This document shows, piece after piece, positions 1-10,199 of a stretch of 64,000 nt of DNA. The notes beneath the pieces were generated by a model that saw only the letters and a program-made list of their open reading frames with translations, was not told the origin of the DNA and ran no database searches. The stretch's first letter is position 1, and every line of letters begins with the position of its first letter. This stretch comes from Chloroflexota bacterium. Its GTDB lineage: Bacteria; Chloroflexota; Anaerolineae; Promineifilales; Promineifilaceae. Location: positions 1 to 64,000 of the forward strand of contig JAKEFB010000114.1 of the NCBI GenBank assembly GCA_022616275.1. The letters are read 5' to 3'. Both the position numbers and the translations under genes were made by a program.

Positions 1-679
1 CCCGGCGGCCGGCGTCAACACCCACCAAGCGCTTGGTTTCGAGGTTGGTAACGGCGCGTACGAGCATCCCCAGGCCAATGCCACTGAGGAACTTGCCTAA
101 GATTCCCAGGTTCCTGGCGCCATAGAGAGCCAGACCAGCCCCGGCCGCGCCAGTCCCCAACCGGGTAGTCGGCGACCAGACCTCTTGCGCCAACTCAGGT
201 CTTTCACCTGGCCTGGCCTTACCGCCCTGCAGGCCGGACACGTCACCCGGCTCCTGGTAGACCTCCAGCCGGTTTTCAACGCCCGTTACGCCTGGAATGT
301 TAGACAGGGCGTGAATGAGATTGTCTACTTCGTGGGCTAGGATAGGCCCGCTGAGGAACAGGCGGCCCTGGTTAGCCTCAATGGTCACAGAGCGTGGATG
401 AGAGACATAGCGACCCATTTTGGACCGGGCTCGTCGGACGAGCACGGCGTCGGAGACATCTCGGTCCTTGAAGGTGGCCGTCGCTTCTGCTACCAGTCCA
501 CGGGCGCGGTTACTTATATCGCGCATGGTTGGTCCGACGGCGTTTCCCGTCTGGTGGGCCAGATGGACAACCTGATCCTTAGCCTGGGCCCGCCGCCGCG
601 CGCCCATATATGGGTCAAAGAGATACATGAGGGCAGCGCCAAGGCTGGCGCCACCAATGAGGGTTATTTTCCTATCCAT
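1..679 (-). CDS. BON-domain membrane-associated protein (partial, 3' end off the window)
   Basis: The frame is open from an ATG at 679 to the left edge (226 codons, no stop), so the C-terminus is missing. The ATG is preceded by a good Shine-Dalgarno (GGAGAAGG). The N-terminus MDRKITLIGGASLGAALMYL followed by FDPYMGARRRAQAKD is the short membrane anchor plus basic DP.xGxRRR motif of YtxH/BON-type envelope proteins. Residues about 75-130 look like a BON domain (SVTIEANQGRLFLSGPI, then a GVTGVENRLEVY end). A second hydrophobic glycine-rich stretch follows (TGAAGAGLALYGARNLGILG). BON proteins bind phospholipid or stabilise the envelope under stress. DUF2892 and SRPBCC genes often accompany them and lie at 3.9-4.8 kb. 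The family assignment is fairly sure, the exact function is not. Confidence 0.75.
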   Translation of the reverse strand, partial: MDRKITLIGGASLGAALMYLFDPYMGARRRAQAKDQVVHLAHQTGNAVGPTMRDISNRARGLVAEATATFKDRDVSDAVLVRRARSKMGRYVSHPRSVTIEANQGRLFLSGPILAHEVDNLIHALSNIPGVTGVENRLEVYQEPGDVSGLQGGKARPGERPELAQEVWSPTTRLGTGAAGAGLALYGARNLGILGKFLSGIGLGMLVRAVTNLETKRLVGVDAGRR

Positions 680-764
680 GATCCTTCTCCTTATGTAAAT
701 AGGCTTGGATTGTCCAGCTTGGGCAAAGCCGGACAATCCAAACTATTACCGCCACTTGTACTGA

Positions 765-2333
765 TTAGGGCGTTGGTGACGGTGTTGGACTGGCCGCTCC
801 TGGCCCGGCCGGCTGTTCAGGGGCAGTCACAATCCGGTATACCCTACCGGTATTGCCGGTTGGTCCAGTGTTATCGGTCGTCAGAACGTACAGTTCGCCG
901 TCGGCATCCTCGCCAAAAGCCAACAGAAAAGCGCCCAGGCGGCCGCCTTCATTACTGGCCACGGCCACTTCCCACATGGTCCACATTTTGTCCGTGCCGG
1001 ACGGTGGCCTGGCGGCCAGGAGCGTGCCGTCACCCTGTTCAAAGGAAGTGCTCCAGTCGCCAAAGATATATAGCCCCTCAAACTGGGGTAGGTCGCTGCC
1101 CCGGTAGATAAAGCCGCCAATGACCACCAGACCCAATCCACCAGGGGCGTTGGCGTTTTGGTACTCGATGATAGGATCAATCAACGGTTCGCCGTCAGGG
1201 GTGGTATCCGGGCACTCATCCAATGATTCGCCCGGGTTGGCCGTACTAAAGCAGTGAGTGCCCTCTTTGACGTTCCAGCCGTAGTTACCGCCGGCGGTGA
1301 CAATGCTCACCTCTTCCCACAAGTCCTGGCCGGCGTCACCGACAAACAGCTCGTTGTCGCCGCCACGATCAAAAGACATGCGGAACGGGTTGCGAAAGCC
1401 ATAAGCCCAGACTTCGGCCGTGCTTTCCATACCCTCGACGCCGACAAAGGGATTATCGGCTGGGATGGCGTACGGCTGGCCATTATCCCCTTCGTTATCC
1501 ACGTCAATACGCAAGATGCTGCCCAATAGGTTTTCGGCCAGGTCCTGACCATTGCCGCCTTCGTTGACGTCGTACCAGTCTTCAACGTGGCCGAGTTCGT
1601 TGTCATTGGCGGCGCCGCCATCTCCCAGGGGGATGTACAGGAAACCATCCGGCCCAAAGAGGATCCCTCCGGCGTTGTGGTTGAACTGGGGTTCGTCAAC
1701 CTGGAGCAAGATTCGCTCAGAATCAGGGTCGGCTACGTCAGGGTTGTCAGCCGAAACAGTAAGTTCAGATATGTGGCTGGTATGATCCCAATCCTGGGGC
1801 GCTTCTGGCCGCAAGGGCGCACTGTAATAGACAAAAAAGCGGCCGTTCTCGGCGTAATCAGGATGGAAGGCCAGGCCCAACAGACCACGTTCATCAAACT
1901 CTGTCTCCAGGGTAACGATGCTGGCTTGAAGGTCCAGGAAAGGTTCCTCTAACAGTGTGCCATCCTCAGCAATAACGTGGATCAACCCGATCTGGTCTAC
2001 CACAAAGAGACGGCCGCTATCGTCTGGCGGGGACACCAGAGCCACTGGCGACGTGAATCCTTCGGCTACCAGTTCCAGGCCCACGGCGTCCGTCGTACCG
2101 GCGGCCGGAGTCATGGTGACTTCCGGGGTATCTGTTGAGGCTTTGGTTGGTTCCTCGGTTGGGGGCTCGGTTGCGGCGAGGGTGGGCGTGGTCGGTTCAG
2201 TCGCTAATGGCGTAGCCGTTTCTTCAGATACGTCGGTTGGCTGCGGAGGGGGGAAGGTTGCCGTTGGCTCCTCCGTATCACAACCGGCTAATAGAAAAAG
2301 TAAAATCAGGGTAAGAGGTAATCTACGGTGCAT
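765..2333 (-). CDS. PQQ-dependent sugar dehydrogenase-like lipoprotein (glucose/sorbosone dehydrogenase family)
   Basis: 522 aa. A lipoprotein signal peptide is visible (MHRRLPLTLILLFLLAGCD, lipobox LAGC with Cys18), then a long Thr/Pro/Glu-rich linker to about residue 80, typical of exported Chloroflexota proteins. The rest is a six-bladed beta-propeller of the GSDH/Yli type: LGLAFHPDYAENGRFFVYYS, the catalytic-His region FNHNAGGILFGPDGFLYIPL with GDGG, and EVWAYGFRNPFRMSFD. The family oxidises aldose sugars with PQQ outside the membrane. The substrate cannot be told from sequence. The C-terminal tail is again Pro/Ser/Thr rich. It is a single gene with SD GAGGT before the ATG. Confidence 0.85.
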   Translation of the reverse strand: MHRRLPLTLILLFLLAGCDTEEPTATFPPPQPTDVSEETATPLATEPTTPTLAATEPPTEEPTKASTDTPEVTMTPAAGTTDAVGLELVAEGFTSPVALVSPPDDSGRLFVVDQIGLIHVIAEDGTLLEEPFLDLQASIVTLETEFDERGLLGLAFHPDYAENGRFFVYYSAPLRPEAPQDWDHTSHISELTVSADNPDVADPDSERILLQVDEPQFNHNAGGILFGPDGFLYIPLGDGGAANDNELGHVEDWYDVNEGGNGQDLAENLLGSILRIDVDNEGDNGQPYAIPADNPFVGVEGMESTAEVWAYGFRNPFRMSFDRGGDNELFVGDAGQDLWEEVSIVTAGGNYGWNVKEGTHCFSTANPGESLDECPDTTPDGEPLIDPIIEYQNANAPGGLGLVVIGGFIYRGSDLPQFEGLYIFGDWSTSFEQGDGTLLAARPPSGTDKMWTMWEVAVASNEGGRLGAFLLAFGEDADGELYVLTTDNTGPTGNTGRVYRIVTAPEQPAGPGAASPTPSPTP

Positions 2334-2621
2334 TGTGTTCTACCTCGTTAATGAATCTACTGCTCTAATAGCAGTAAAAAGCGCGAGGGGCATCACCCCT
2401 ACTCCAATACAAAACTACTTCACGTGCCATGTAGAGGCGTGGGGAACAAAGCCTTTTGCATCCTGTCATAAACTATGACGCGGCCGGGGAAGCCCCCCTG
2501 GCGCCCCTTTCATCGCACAAACTATAGTATCTGAAGGCAAAGAACAGCACATAGGTAATAACCCCACCCTGGCCGGTAGATAGACCCTATCTTTGGCCGG
2601 GAAATATACTAAACGGCCGGC

Positions 2622-3584
2622 TCATTTTCCGTTCAGATGGGGCAGAATGTCCCGCTGGTAAAAGTCCAGAAAACCCTGCTGGTCCGGCCCAATTTGATGG
2701 ATGTAGACGTGATCGTAACCGGCGTCAATGAATTTCTGGATACCATCCCCGTGGCGCTGGGGGTCCGGACCGCAGATTACTTTCTTAGCCACTTCCTCCG
2801 GGCTGGCCATCCTGGCCGCCTGTTCAAAGTGGGCCACGGTCCGTAATTCCTGGTTAAGCTCACCGGTGAGAACCGTGTTAGGCCAATACTGGTGGACGGT
2901 ACGGATGGCCTCCTCTTCGCTCCTGGCCCAACAAACCGCCAACTGCCCATAGCACGGTTTATCGTTGCCCCCGGCGGCCTGAAACTGGTTCACAAACTCT
3001 GCCTTGGGCGACGTGCTGATAAAACCATCGCCCACGCGGCCGGCAGCTTCAATGGTATCATCGCCACTGCCAGCTATCATGATAGGCGGTGGTTCATCCG
3101 GTAGGCTGTAGATACGGGCATCTTCGATGGTGTAGAAGTCGCCCCAGATGCTCACTGTTTCGCCTTCCCACAGCAGGCGAATAAATTCCACTGCCTCTTC
3201 CAACATCGCCAGGCGGATGTCGTGGGGCGGCCAGCGCTCCCCGGTAATATGCTCGTTCAAGTTCTCGCCTGTGCCTACGCCGAGGAAGAAGCGGCCGGGC
3301 ATCATGGCCGCGGCTGTGGCCGCGGCCTGGGCGATGACGGCCGGGTGAATGCGCATGATCGGGCAGGTTACCCCCGTGCCTAGTTGCAACTTGTCCGTTA
3401 CTTGGGCAATGCCACCAATCACACTCCAGACAAAAGGGCTGTGGCCCTGGCGGCTAATCCAGGGATGGTAGTGATCGGAAATCAGGGCAAACGTGAAACC
3501 GGTTTGTTCAGCCAGGCTGGCATAACGGACCAGGTCTTGCGGCCCGTGCTCCTCGCTCGAAAGGGCGTAACCAAATTCTGTCAT
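2622..3584 (-). CDS. F420-dependent LLM-class oxidoreductase, G6PDH-like family
   Basis: 320 aa from the ATG at 3584, chosen because GGAAGGAATTA lies directly before it; the longer open frame upstream (to 3647) has no ribosome site. The start MTEFGYALSSEEHGPQDLVR, then SDHYHPWISRQGHSPFVW, TGVTCPIMRIHPA and FFLGVGTGENLNEH are hallmarks of the luciferase-like TIM-barrel enzymes related to F420-dependent glucose-6-phosphate dehydrogenase. These enzymes reduce or oxidise substrates with coenzyme F420 in the cytosol. The true substrate is unknown, and many family members are uncharacterised. The call implies that the host makes F420. Confidence 0.85.
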   Translation of the reverse strand: MTEFGYALSSEEHGPQDLVRYASLAEQTGFTFALISDHYHPWISRQGHSPFVWSVIGGIAQVTDKLQLGTGVTCPIMRIHPAVIAQAAATAAAMMPGRFFLGVGTGENLNEHITGERWPPHDIRLAMLEEAVEFIRLLWEGETVSIWGDFYTIEDARIYSLPDEPPPIMIAGSGDDTIEAAGRVGDGFISTSPKAEFVNQFQAAGGNDKPCYGQLAVCWARSEEEAIRTVHQYWPNTVLTGELNQELRTVAHFEQAARMASPEEVAKKVICGPDPQRHGDGIQKFIDAGYDHVYIHQIGPDQQGFLDFYQRDILPHLNGK

Positions 3585-3943
3585 TAATTCCTTCCTTGAA
3601 GTGGCAGTGACCTCACTTTTCATTCGCACTACACAAATGAGGATCACCGGTGGGTGCTATGGAGAATCTATACCTTGCTGTCAGAACCATCGCATGTGCC
3701 AGGATATATATCTGAGATACAGATCATGGATATAGGTTTTGCAGCTATTCTGTACCTGGAGCAAAGAGGGGAGCGTGGTTGAGGATATAGGCAGATAGTT
3801 AAATGTAGCCCCATTTATGCCCCATTCTATATCCAGACATATTGCCGCTAAATAAAGTACCTGTTATCGTCTCTACGATAACATCGCTGTACTTCTTGCA
3901 ACGGCGCAGGAAGGCTTATTCTTAACACTCATGAGGACGTTGA
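3585..3943. other. Non-coding interval with a nested inverted repeat
   Basis: 359 bases with no convincing gene between divergently transcribed genes. The sequence is AT-rich relative to its neighbours. It carries the nested dyad at 3855-3894, described separately, and must hold promoters for both flanking genes. No clear -35/-10 pair was recognised on the plus strand. Confidence 0.5.
3855..3894. promoter_or_regulatory. Nested inverted repeat upstream of the DUF2892 gene
   Basis: Outer arms AAGTAC (3855-3860) and GTACTT (3889-3894) enclose inner arms GTTATCGT (3863-3870) and ACGATAAC (3875-3882) with a 4-base loop. It lies 50 bases before the start codon. It could be an operator with two half-site pairs or an RNA stem-loop in the leader. 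There is no T-run after it, so it is not an ordinary terminator. Confidence 0.5.
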
Positions 3944-4303
3944 ATGGCGCAAAATTTCCTGCGGAGAAACAGTAACTCGCCCCTGGTCAACGTGGACAGC
4001 AACGAGCGGATGCTTTCTATGGTAGCCGGCGTGATGATGGCTCTCTACGGCTTGATTCGTCTGCCCTGGTCAGCGGTCATTGCCCTGGCGGCCGGCCTCT
4101 ACCTGCTTTACCGTGGCGTAACCGGGCACTGTTACCTGTATGAAACACTCAACGTGAACACGGCTGTTTCTCGACTGCCCAACCGGTCTTACGCCAGGGA
4201 TGATGGCGTTCCCCGTGTCGTCAAAGAAGACCCTGTGGCTGAAGCAAGCTGGGAGTCTTTCCCGGCCAGCGATCCACCGGCCTGGACAGGCAGCGAGGTT
4301 TAG
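3944..4303 (+). CDS. DUF2892 (YgaP-like transmembrane) protein
   Basis: 119 aa. Residues about 15-60 hold NVDSNERMLSMVAGVMMALYG and a second hydrophobic segment AVIALAAGLYLLYRGVTGHC, the two-helix DUF2892 inner-membrane domain with its closing Gly-His-Cys. The C-terminus DPVAEASWESFPASDPPAWT is a motif seen at the end of many such proteins. It sits 71 bases upstream of an SRPBCC gene and near a BON gene. These three families often co-occur in envelope stress clusters. The ATG is preceded by ATGAGGACGTTGA, a weak ribosome site. Function unknown. Confidence 0.8.
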   Translation: MAQNFLRRNSNSPLVNVDSNERMLSMVAGVMMALYGLIRLPWSAVIALAAGLYLLYRGVTGHCYLYETLNVNTAVSRLPNRSYARDDGVPRVVKEDPVAEASWESFPASDPPAWTGSEV

Positions 4304-4374
4304 AGTTAAAGGTGAGAGCTGGGGGTAAAGGAGGCTCTAACTTAAGACTCTAACTCTGTAATGCGGAGGAAAAG

Positions 4375-4833
4375 ATGACCCAACAAGTGACCAAAAGTAT
4401 TATCGTCAAGGGGGATATCTCCCACATTTATAGTTTATGGGCCAACTTTGAGAATTTCCCTAACTTTATGCGCTACATTAAGTCCGTCACCATTACTGGA
4501 CCAGGCACCAGCCACTGGGTTATGGACGGTCCGGCCGGTATGAACGTGGACTGGAACGCCGAGATGACGCGCGAGGAAAAGAATAAGCGGATTGCCTGGA
4601 ACAGCAAGGACCACAAAGGCATGATCACGACCAGTGGCCAGGTCACCTTCAATAGCCTGCCGCATAACGAGACCGAGGTAACGATCATGGTCAACTACAC
4701 GGTCCCGGCCGGTAAGGCCGGCGAATTCCTGGCTAACCTATTCAGCAATCCGGCCCACCGGTTGGAACAAGATTTGAAGAATTTCAAGGCTTACGCCGAG
4801 GGATTATACGAACGCCTTCCAGTCACAACTTAA
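4375..4833 (+). CDS. SRPBCC (START-like, cyclase/dehydrase) family protein
   Basis: 152 aa, SD CGGAGGAAAAG before the ATG. The pattern VTKSIIVKGDISHIYSLWAN, FENFPNFMRYIKSVT, W..DGPAGMNVDWNAEMTRE and a final amphipathic helix (FLANLFSNPAHRLEQDLKNF) matches the helix-grip SRPBCC fold of the cyclase/dehydrase group. Such proteins bind hydrophobic ligands; this subgroup has no proven substrate. The 71-base gap after the DUF2892 gene contains a small inverted repeat (AGAGTTA 4302-4308, TAACTCT about 4351-4357), so the two genes are probably co-transcribed. Confidence 0.8.
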   Translation: MTQQVTKSIIVKGDISHIYSLWANFENFPNFMRYIKSVTITGPGTSHWVMDGPAGMNVDWNAEMTREEKNKRIAWNSKDHKGMITTSGQVTFNSLPHNETEVTIMVNYTVPAGKAGEFLANLFSNPAHRLEQDLKNFKAYAEGLYERLPVTT

Positions 4834-5025
4834 CTCCCCTCGTTCACCAAGGGCCGACGTATAGAGCCGCCGGCTCGCCTGGCGCGTCCTGCTACTCCTC
4901 CTCCCTGGTCAGGCAGCCAGCGCTTCTCTACAGAGCCTTGGCAAATCGCCGGTTATACGGGTACACTCACCCCATCGCAGCCCGACTCGTGTAACCGGCT
5001 TTTTGCTTCCCCTTCTATAGTCCCT

Positions 5026-5262
5026 TCAGTGCGCACCACACGAACAGGAGCCGCAACCGCAACCATGCGAAGCCATCGGTACGGGGATCCGCTCTGCTGA
5101 AGCCTGCCCGCCGTTGCTTAACACGGCTACGGCCAGCAAGACCTTCCGGGCCTCCGGTTGGCCACAAACCGGGCAAGTTGCCGGCCGGTGGGCCTCGTCA
5201 AAAGAGCGGCGCTCCTCGAAAACTGTCTGGCAATCGGGGCAGCGAAAATCATATCGTGGCAT
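5026..5262 (-). CDS. FmdB-type zinc ribbon protein
   Basis: 78 aa. MPRYDFRCPDCQTVFEERR followed by ATCPVCGQP gives the CxxC...CxxC zinc ribbon of FmdB regulatory-like proteins. The C-terminus is Cys-rich (HGCGCGSCSCGAH), common in this family and possibly a second metal site. SD AGAGGAAAAG precedes the ATG. Role unknown; fmdB-like genes are usually annotated as putative regulators. Confidence 0.8.
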   Translation of the reverse strand: MPRYDFRCPDCQTVFEERRSFDEAHRPATCPVCGQPEARKVLLAVAVLSNGGQASAERIPVPMASHGCGCGSCSCGAH

Positions 5263-5448
5263 AAACTTTTCCTCTTGCTCTTGTTACTCCCCACTACTGT
5301 ACCAGATGCCTGGCCGGCGTACAACGTGGTAGTGGTAGGCAGCCTACTTTCTCCCTCTCTCGATTATGAGGTATAATCAAGTAATTGAGATGGTGAAACC
5401 ACAGAAGGCTGATAGCTAAAGCTGACAGCTACTGACGAGGAGCAAAAG

Positions 5449-5796
5449 GTGAGCACACTCTTTTCACAAACCTGGCCGGCCGGGCAGGATGGAGACGAGT
5501 CTGAATCAGAAACCAGTTCTGTTGCCGGGACGACCACGCCCGGCGGCAAGCAGGAGGTTCGCTGGCAGGTGGTGGCTGAAACGCCGGGTCTGGCAGGCGC
5601 TAACATTATCGCCGGCCGGCTGCAGGCCGAAGGGATTCCGGCCCGCGCCTGGCAGGAGAGCGCCGGCCAGGCTTTCGGCTTGATCGTCGGCATGTTGGGC
5701 GCCGGTTACGTCGAGGTCCCCGAGGCTTACGCCGAGCAGGCCGAGGCCCTTCTGGCCGAGACCCTGGACGACGCAGCCTTTGACGAAGAAGAGTGA
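5449..5796 (+). CDS. DUF2007-like (putative signal-transducing) protein
   Basis: 115 aa with a GTG start and SD GAGGAGCAAAAG. After a 40-residue acidic N-terminus, the segment RWQVVAETPGLAGANIIAGR, LQAEGIPARAW and YVEVPEAYAEQAEALLAE fits the DUF2007 fold, a small PII-like alpha/beta domain of unknown ligand. A TATAAT box lies at 5372-5377, but its -35 is poor. The leader holds short AGCT-rich repeats (5405-5430) resembling those before the penicillin-binding protein gene at 53.96 kb. Confidence 0.65.
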   Translation: MSTLFSQTWPAGQDGDESESETSSVAGTTTPGGKQEVRWQVVAETPGLAGANIIAGRLQAEGIPARAWQESAGQAFGLIVGMLGAGYVEVPEAYAEQAEALLAETLDDAAFDEEE

Positions 5797-5959
5797 CATT
5801 CGTCTAAAGCACTATTGTGGTTTGTCACTATGGTTTGACGCCCTAGAGACCTACAATTGGCTGGCAGAGAAAATAGACAGATAAATGAGAACGAAAGAAG
5901 GCGTTACTTTTAGAACCATCAAGCGACTACTTCACATGACACCTGGTAGAATTTTGGCC

Positions 5960-5989
5960 TTGCCAAAGTCTGGCACCTGACACTATGTA
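5960..5989 (+). promoter_or_regulatory. Candidate promoter of the ccm operon
   Basis: TTGCCA at 5960-5965 and TATGTA at 5984-5989 are 18 bases apart. Just before it is TTTGGC/GCCAAA (5953-5967), a short hairpin overlapping the -35. It is the best sigma70-like match ahead of ccmE, but the -10 is imperfect. Confidence 0.4.
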
Positions 5990-6005
5990 AGGAGAGTTGA
6001 CGATT

Positions 6006-6485
6006 ATGACCGAAGCGACCTGGACAAATCAAGAAGCTGTTCTGACCGAATCACGCCCCAACCGGATGAAGTTCGTCGTCGCCGGTGTATTGGTGCTGGC
6101 GGCCATTGTTTTTCTGGTCTTCAATGCCATGCAGAACAACACCCAGTTATACGTGACAGTCGGCGAGTTTTACGCCCAGCAGAGCAAATTTGCCGGCCGT
6201 GACTTGCGGGTTTCCGGTTGGGTGATGGGCGATTCGATCCAGTTTACCCAGATTGACGCCACGACCTCGCGCCTGGAATTCGACATCGTGGATGACATTG
6301 CCAACCCCGCCCAGCGGCTGCACGTCGTGGCCATGAATGAGCCGATGCCTGACCTGCTGCAGCACGAGGCCCAGGCCCTGGTGGAAGGCCACGCCGAGAA
6401 CGGGGCGTTCATGGCCAACCAGGGCGGCCTGTTCCTGAAATGCCCCACCCGTTATGAGGAGTTGGAACCGGGGACGACTGGCTGA
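6006..6485 (+). CDS. ccmE: Cytochrome c maturation protein CcmE, Cys-type
   Basis: 159 aa from ATG 6006, 11 bases after AAGGAG; a TTG at 5999 in the same frame is too close to that site. One N-terminal membrane helix (MKFVVAGVLVLAAIVFLVF) is followed by the periplasmic OB-fold domain. CcmE carries haem covalently from the CcmABCD exporter to the CcmFH ligase. Proteobacterial CcmE binds haem with His in HxxxY. Here the site reads CPTRY (Cys146, Tyr150), the CxxxY form known from archaea and some deltaproteobacteria. The gene heads the operon and is followed by a strong hairpin before ccmF. Confidence 0.9.
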   Translation: MTEATWTNQEAVLTESRPNRMKFVVAGVLVLAAIVFLVFNAMQNNTQLYVTVGEFYAQQSKFAGRDLRVSGWVMGDSIQFTQIDATTSRLEFDIVDDIANPAQRLHVVAMNEPMPDLLQHEAQALVEGHAENGAFMANQGGLFLKCPTRYEELEPGTTG

Positions 6486-6486
6486 G

Positions 6487-6520
6487 AGGTGACTGTCACT
6501 TTCGGAAGTGACAGTCGCCT
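6487..6520 (+). promoter_or_regulatory. Intercistronic hairpin between ccmE and ccmF
   Basis: Arms 6487-6501 and 6506-6520 pair over 15 bases (one G-T wobble) around loop TCGG. The stem ends 12 bases before the ccmF ATG and has no T-run, so it looks like an mRNA stability or processing element, or a translational control stem, rather than a terminator. Confidence 0.55.
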
Positions 6521-6532
6521 GAGGAAAAACAG

Positions 6533-8542
<2,010 letters not shown>

Positions 8543-8546
8543 TTGG

Positions 8547-9074
8547 ATGCGTTTGACTACAGACTCCAAGACAGTAAGAGCTATCGCCCTGGCCCTTCTG
8601 GGTCTGTTGCTTGTTCTGGCTGCGGTCCCGGCCGTGGCTCAAGAACAGCAACCCACCCGCGTTGTGACCGCCGACGAGGTCAACGCCGTGGCCCGGGATT
8701 TGTTCTGTCCAGTCTGCGAAAGCACGCCATTGGACGTCTGCCCCACCCAGGCCTGCGCCGACTGGCGGGAAGTGATTCGCACCAAGCTGAGCCAGGGCCA
8801 GAGTCCGGAGGAAATCCGGGCTTACTTTGCCGAACAGTACGGCGTCCGGGCACTGGCCGAGCCGCCGCGCGAGGGCTTTAGCCTGGGCGTCTGGATCGCG
8901 CCCATTGCTGGCGTGGCCATTGGCGCCTTTTTGTTCAGCCGCTACCTGCGCCGCATCCGGGCCGCCGCGCCGGCCACTACGGCGGCCGGGCCACCACCGG
9001 CCATCCCCGAGCCGCCGCGCGACGATTACCAGGCCCGGATTGAACAGGAATTACAAGAGAGATTCGGATCATGA
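8547..9074 (+). CDS. ccmH: CcmH/CycL-type apocytochrome thiol reductase
   Basis: 175 aa with a signal-anchor helix (AIALALLGLLLVLAAVPAVA), the CcmH three-helix domain (residues about 35-105) and a second membrane helix (VWIAPIAGVAIGAFLFS). The redox motif reads FCPVCESTPLDVCPTQACADWR: the usual CxxC is followed by two further Cys, an arrangement I infer to be a lineage variant. The family reduces or chaperones the CxxCH thiols of apocytochrome c. The last 4 bases overlap the following TlpA gene. Confidence 0.9.
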   Translation: MRLTTDSKTVRAIALALLGLLLVLAAVPAVAQEQQPTRVVTADEVNAVARDLFCPVCESTPLDVCPTQACADWREVIRTKLSQGQSPEEIRAYFAEQYGVRALAEPPREGFSLGVWIAPIAGVAIGAFLFSRYLRRIRAAAPATTAAGPPPAIPEPPRDDYQARIEQELQERFGS

Positions 9075-9652
9075 GTGAGACAACTGTAGCAACTCCCACT
9101 ACGGCCAGCCCCAAACGGAGCAGGCTGGGCCGGGGCGCCATGATCGTCTGGGCGGCCGTCATTTTATTGCTGGCCGTTTTGGGCTGGGGGTTGGTCAGCG
9201 CCAACGCCGAACGCCCCAGTGACGTGGCTCCCGATTTTGAAGTGTCCTTCTTTGAAGGCTATGAATGGAATAACCGGCCGTCCGCCCGGCTGTCCGACTT
9301 CAAAGGCCAGGTGGTGGTCCTGAACTTCTGGGCCTCCTGGTGCGTGGAATGCCTGCTCGAAGCCGAAGCGCTGGAAAACACCTGGCGAGCGTATCGAGAC
9401 AAGGGCGTCGTCTTCCTGGGCGTGGCCTACGTAGACGTGGAACCCAAGTCCCTGGAATATTTGCAGCGCTTTGGCATCACCTACCCCACCGCCCCCGACC
9501 TGCGTTCGCTCATCTCCGAAGAGTACGAAATCACCGGCGTGCCGGAAACGTTTTTCATTAACCAGGAGGGCAAGGTCGTCCACATCCAAATTGGTCCGGT
9601 GGACGAACCATTACTGACCGGCCTGCTGGACCAGATGCTGGCCGACGGCTGA
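9071..9652 (+). CDS. TlpA/ResA-like membrane-anchored thioredoxin
   Basis: 193 aa. One N-terminal membrane helix (GAMIVWAAVILLLAVLGWGLV), then a thioredoxin fold with active site WCVEC (Cys91, Cys94), the TlpA-type insertion VVVLNFWASWC and cis-Pro region GVPETFFINQEGK. In ccm loci this protein (CcmG/DsbE role) keeps apocytochrome thiols reduced. ATGA overlap with ccmH shows translational coupling. Confidence 0.9.
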   Translation: MSETTVATPTTASPKRSRLGRGAMIVWAAVILLLAVLGWGLVSANAERPSDVAPDFEVSFFEGYEWNNRPSARLSDFKGQVVVLNFWASWCVECLLEAEALENTWRAYRDKGVVFLGVAYVDVEPKSLEYLQRFGITYPTAPDLRSLISEEYEITGVPETFFINQEGKVVHIQIGPVDEPLLTGLLDQMLADG

Positions 9653-9668
9653 GGAGCGCCGGACAAAG

Positions 9669-10199
9669 ATGACTGTTGGTTCCATTCTCCTGGGCGTCGC
9701 CCTGCTACTGATCGTGGGCCTGTTTGTCGCCCGTCCCCTGTTGCTGGCCTCCGCTCGCCGCCATCGCCGGCCGACCACAGCGCAGGAGTTGCTGCTTCAC
9801 AAAGAAGCTTTGCTGGTTCGCATTCATGACCTGGACTTTGACCACGAAACGGGCAAAGTGCCGGCCGAAGTCTACCAGCAGCAGCGCGCCCGATTGATGG
9901 CCGAAGCCGTGGCTATCTTGACACAACTGGATGCCGCGCAGCAAGCGCTCAGCCAGGCCGCGCCAGCCGTGGCACCAGGAGAAAGCCGGGTTGAGGCGGA
10001 AATTGAAGCCGCTATTGCTCGCCGCCGGCAAGGGGCCGCTCAACCCCCAGCGCCTCAGCCAACCCCCGCTGTTGCGGCGACTCCGGCGACTGGTAACGGC
10101 CGGGTCCGCTTCTGCCCCCAGTGCGGCCAGCCGGCCGACCCCGGAGACAATTTCTGCGCCTATTGCGGCCAGGCCCTACGCCAGCCCCAACCCTCATGA
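9669..10199 (+). CDS. CcmI-like membrane protein with C-terminal double zinc ribbon
   Basis: 176 aa. N-terminal membrane helix, then a short helical segment LLVRIHDLDFDHETGKVPAE, like the region after the second membrane helix of CcmI-type assembly proteins. A Pro/Ala linker leads to FCPQCGQPADPGDNFCAYCG, a zinc ribbon with four Cys. Position between TlpA and a dihaem cytochrome suggests a role in cytochrome assembly. The helical motif recurs at the C-terminus of the next protein. The specific function is inferred. Confidence 0.6.
   Translation: MTVGSILLGVALLLIVGLFVARPLLLASARRHRRPTTAQELLLHKEALLVRIHDLDFDHETGKVPAEVYQQQRARLMAEAVAILTQLDAAQQALSQAAPAVAPGESRVEAEIEAAIARRRQGAAQPPAPQPTPAVAATPATGNGRVRFCPQCGQPADPGDNFCAYCGQALRQPQPS

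Noticed and set aside
398-1111. 237-codon plus-strand frame across the BON and sugar dehydrogenase genes
   Set aside because: It is antisense to two well-supported genes and spans their intergenic gap.
5997-6005. TTG at 5997 as start of ccmE
   Set aside because: It lies only 2-3 bases after AAGGAG; the in-frame ATG at 6006 has proper spacing.
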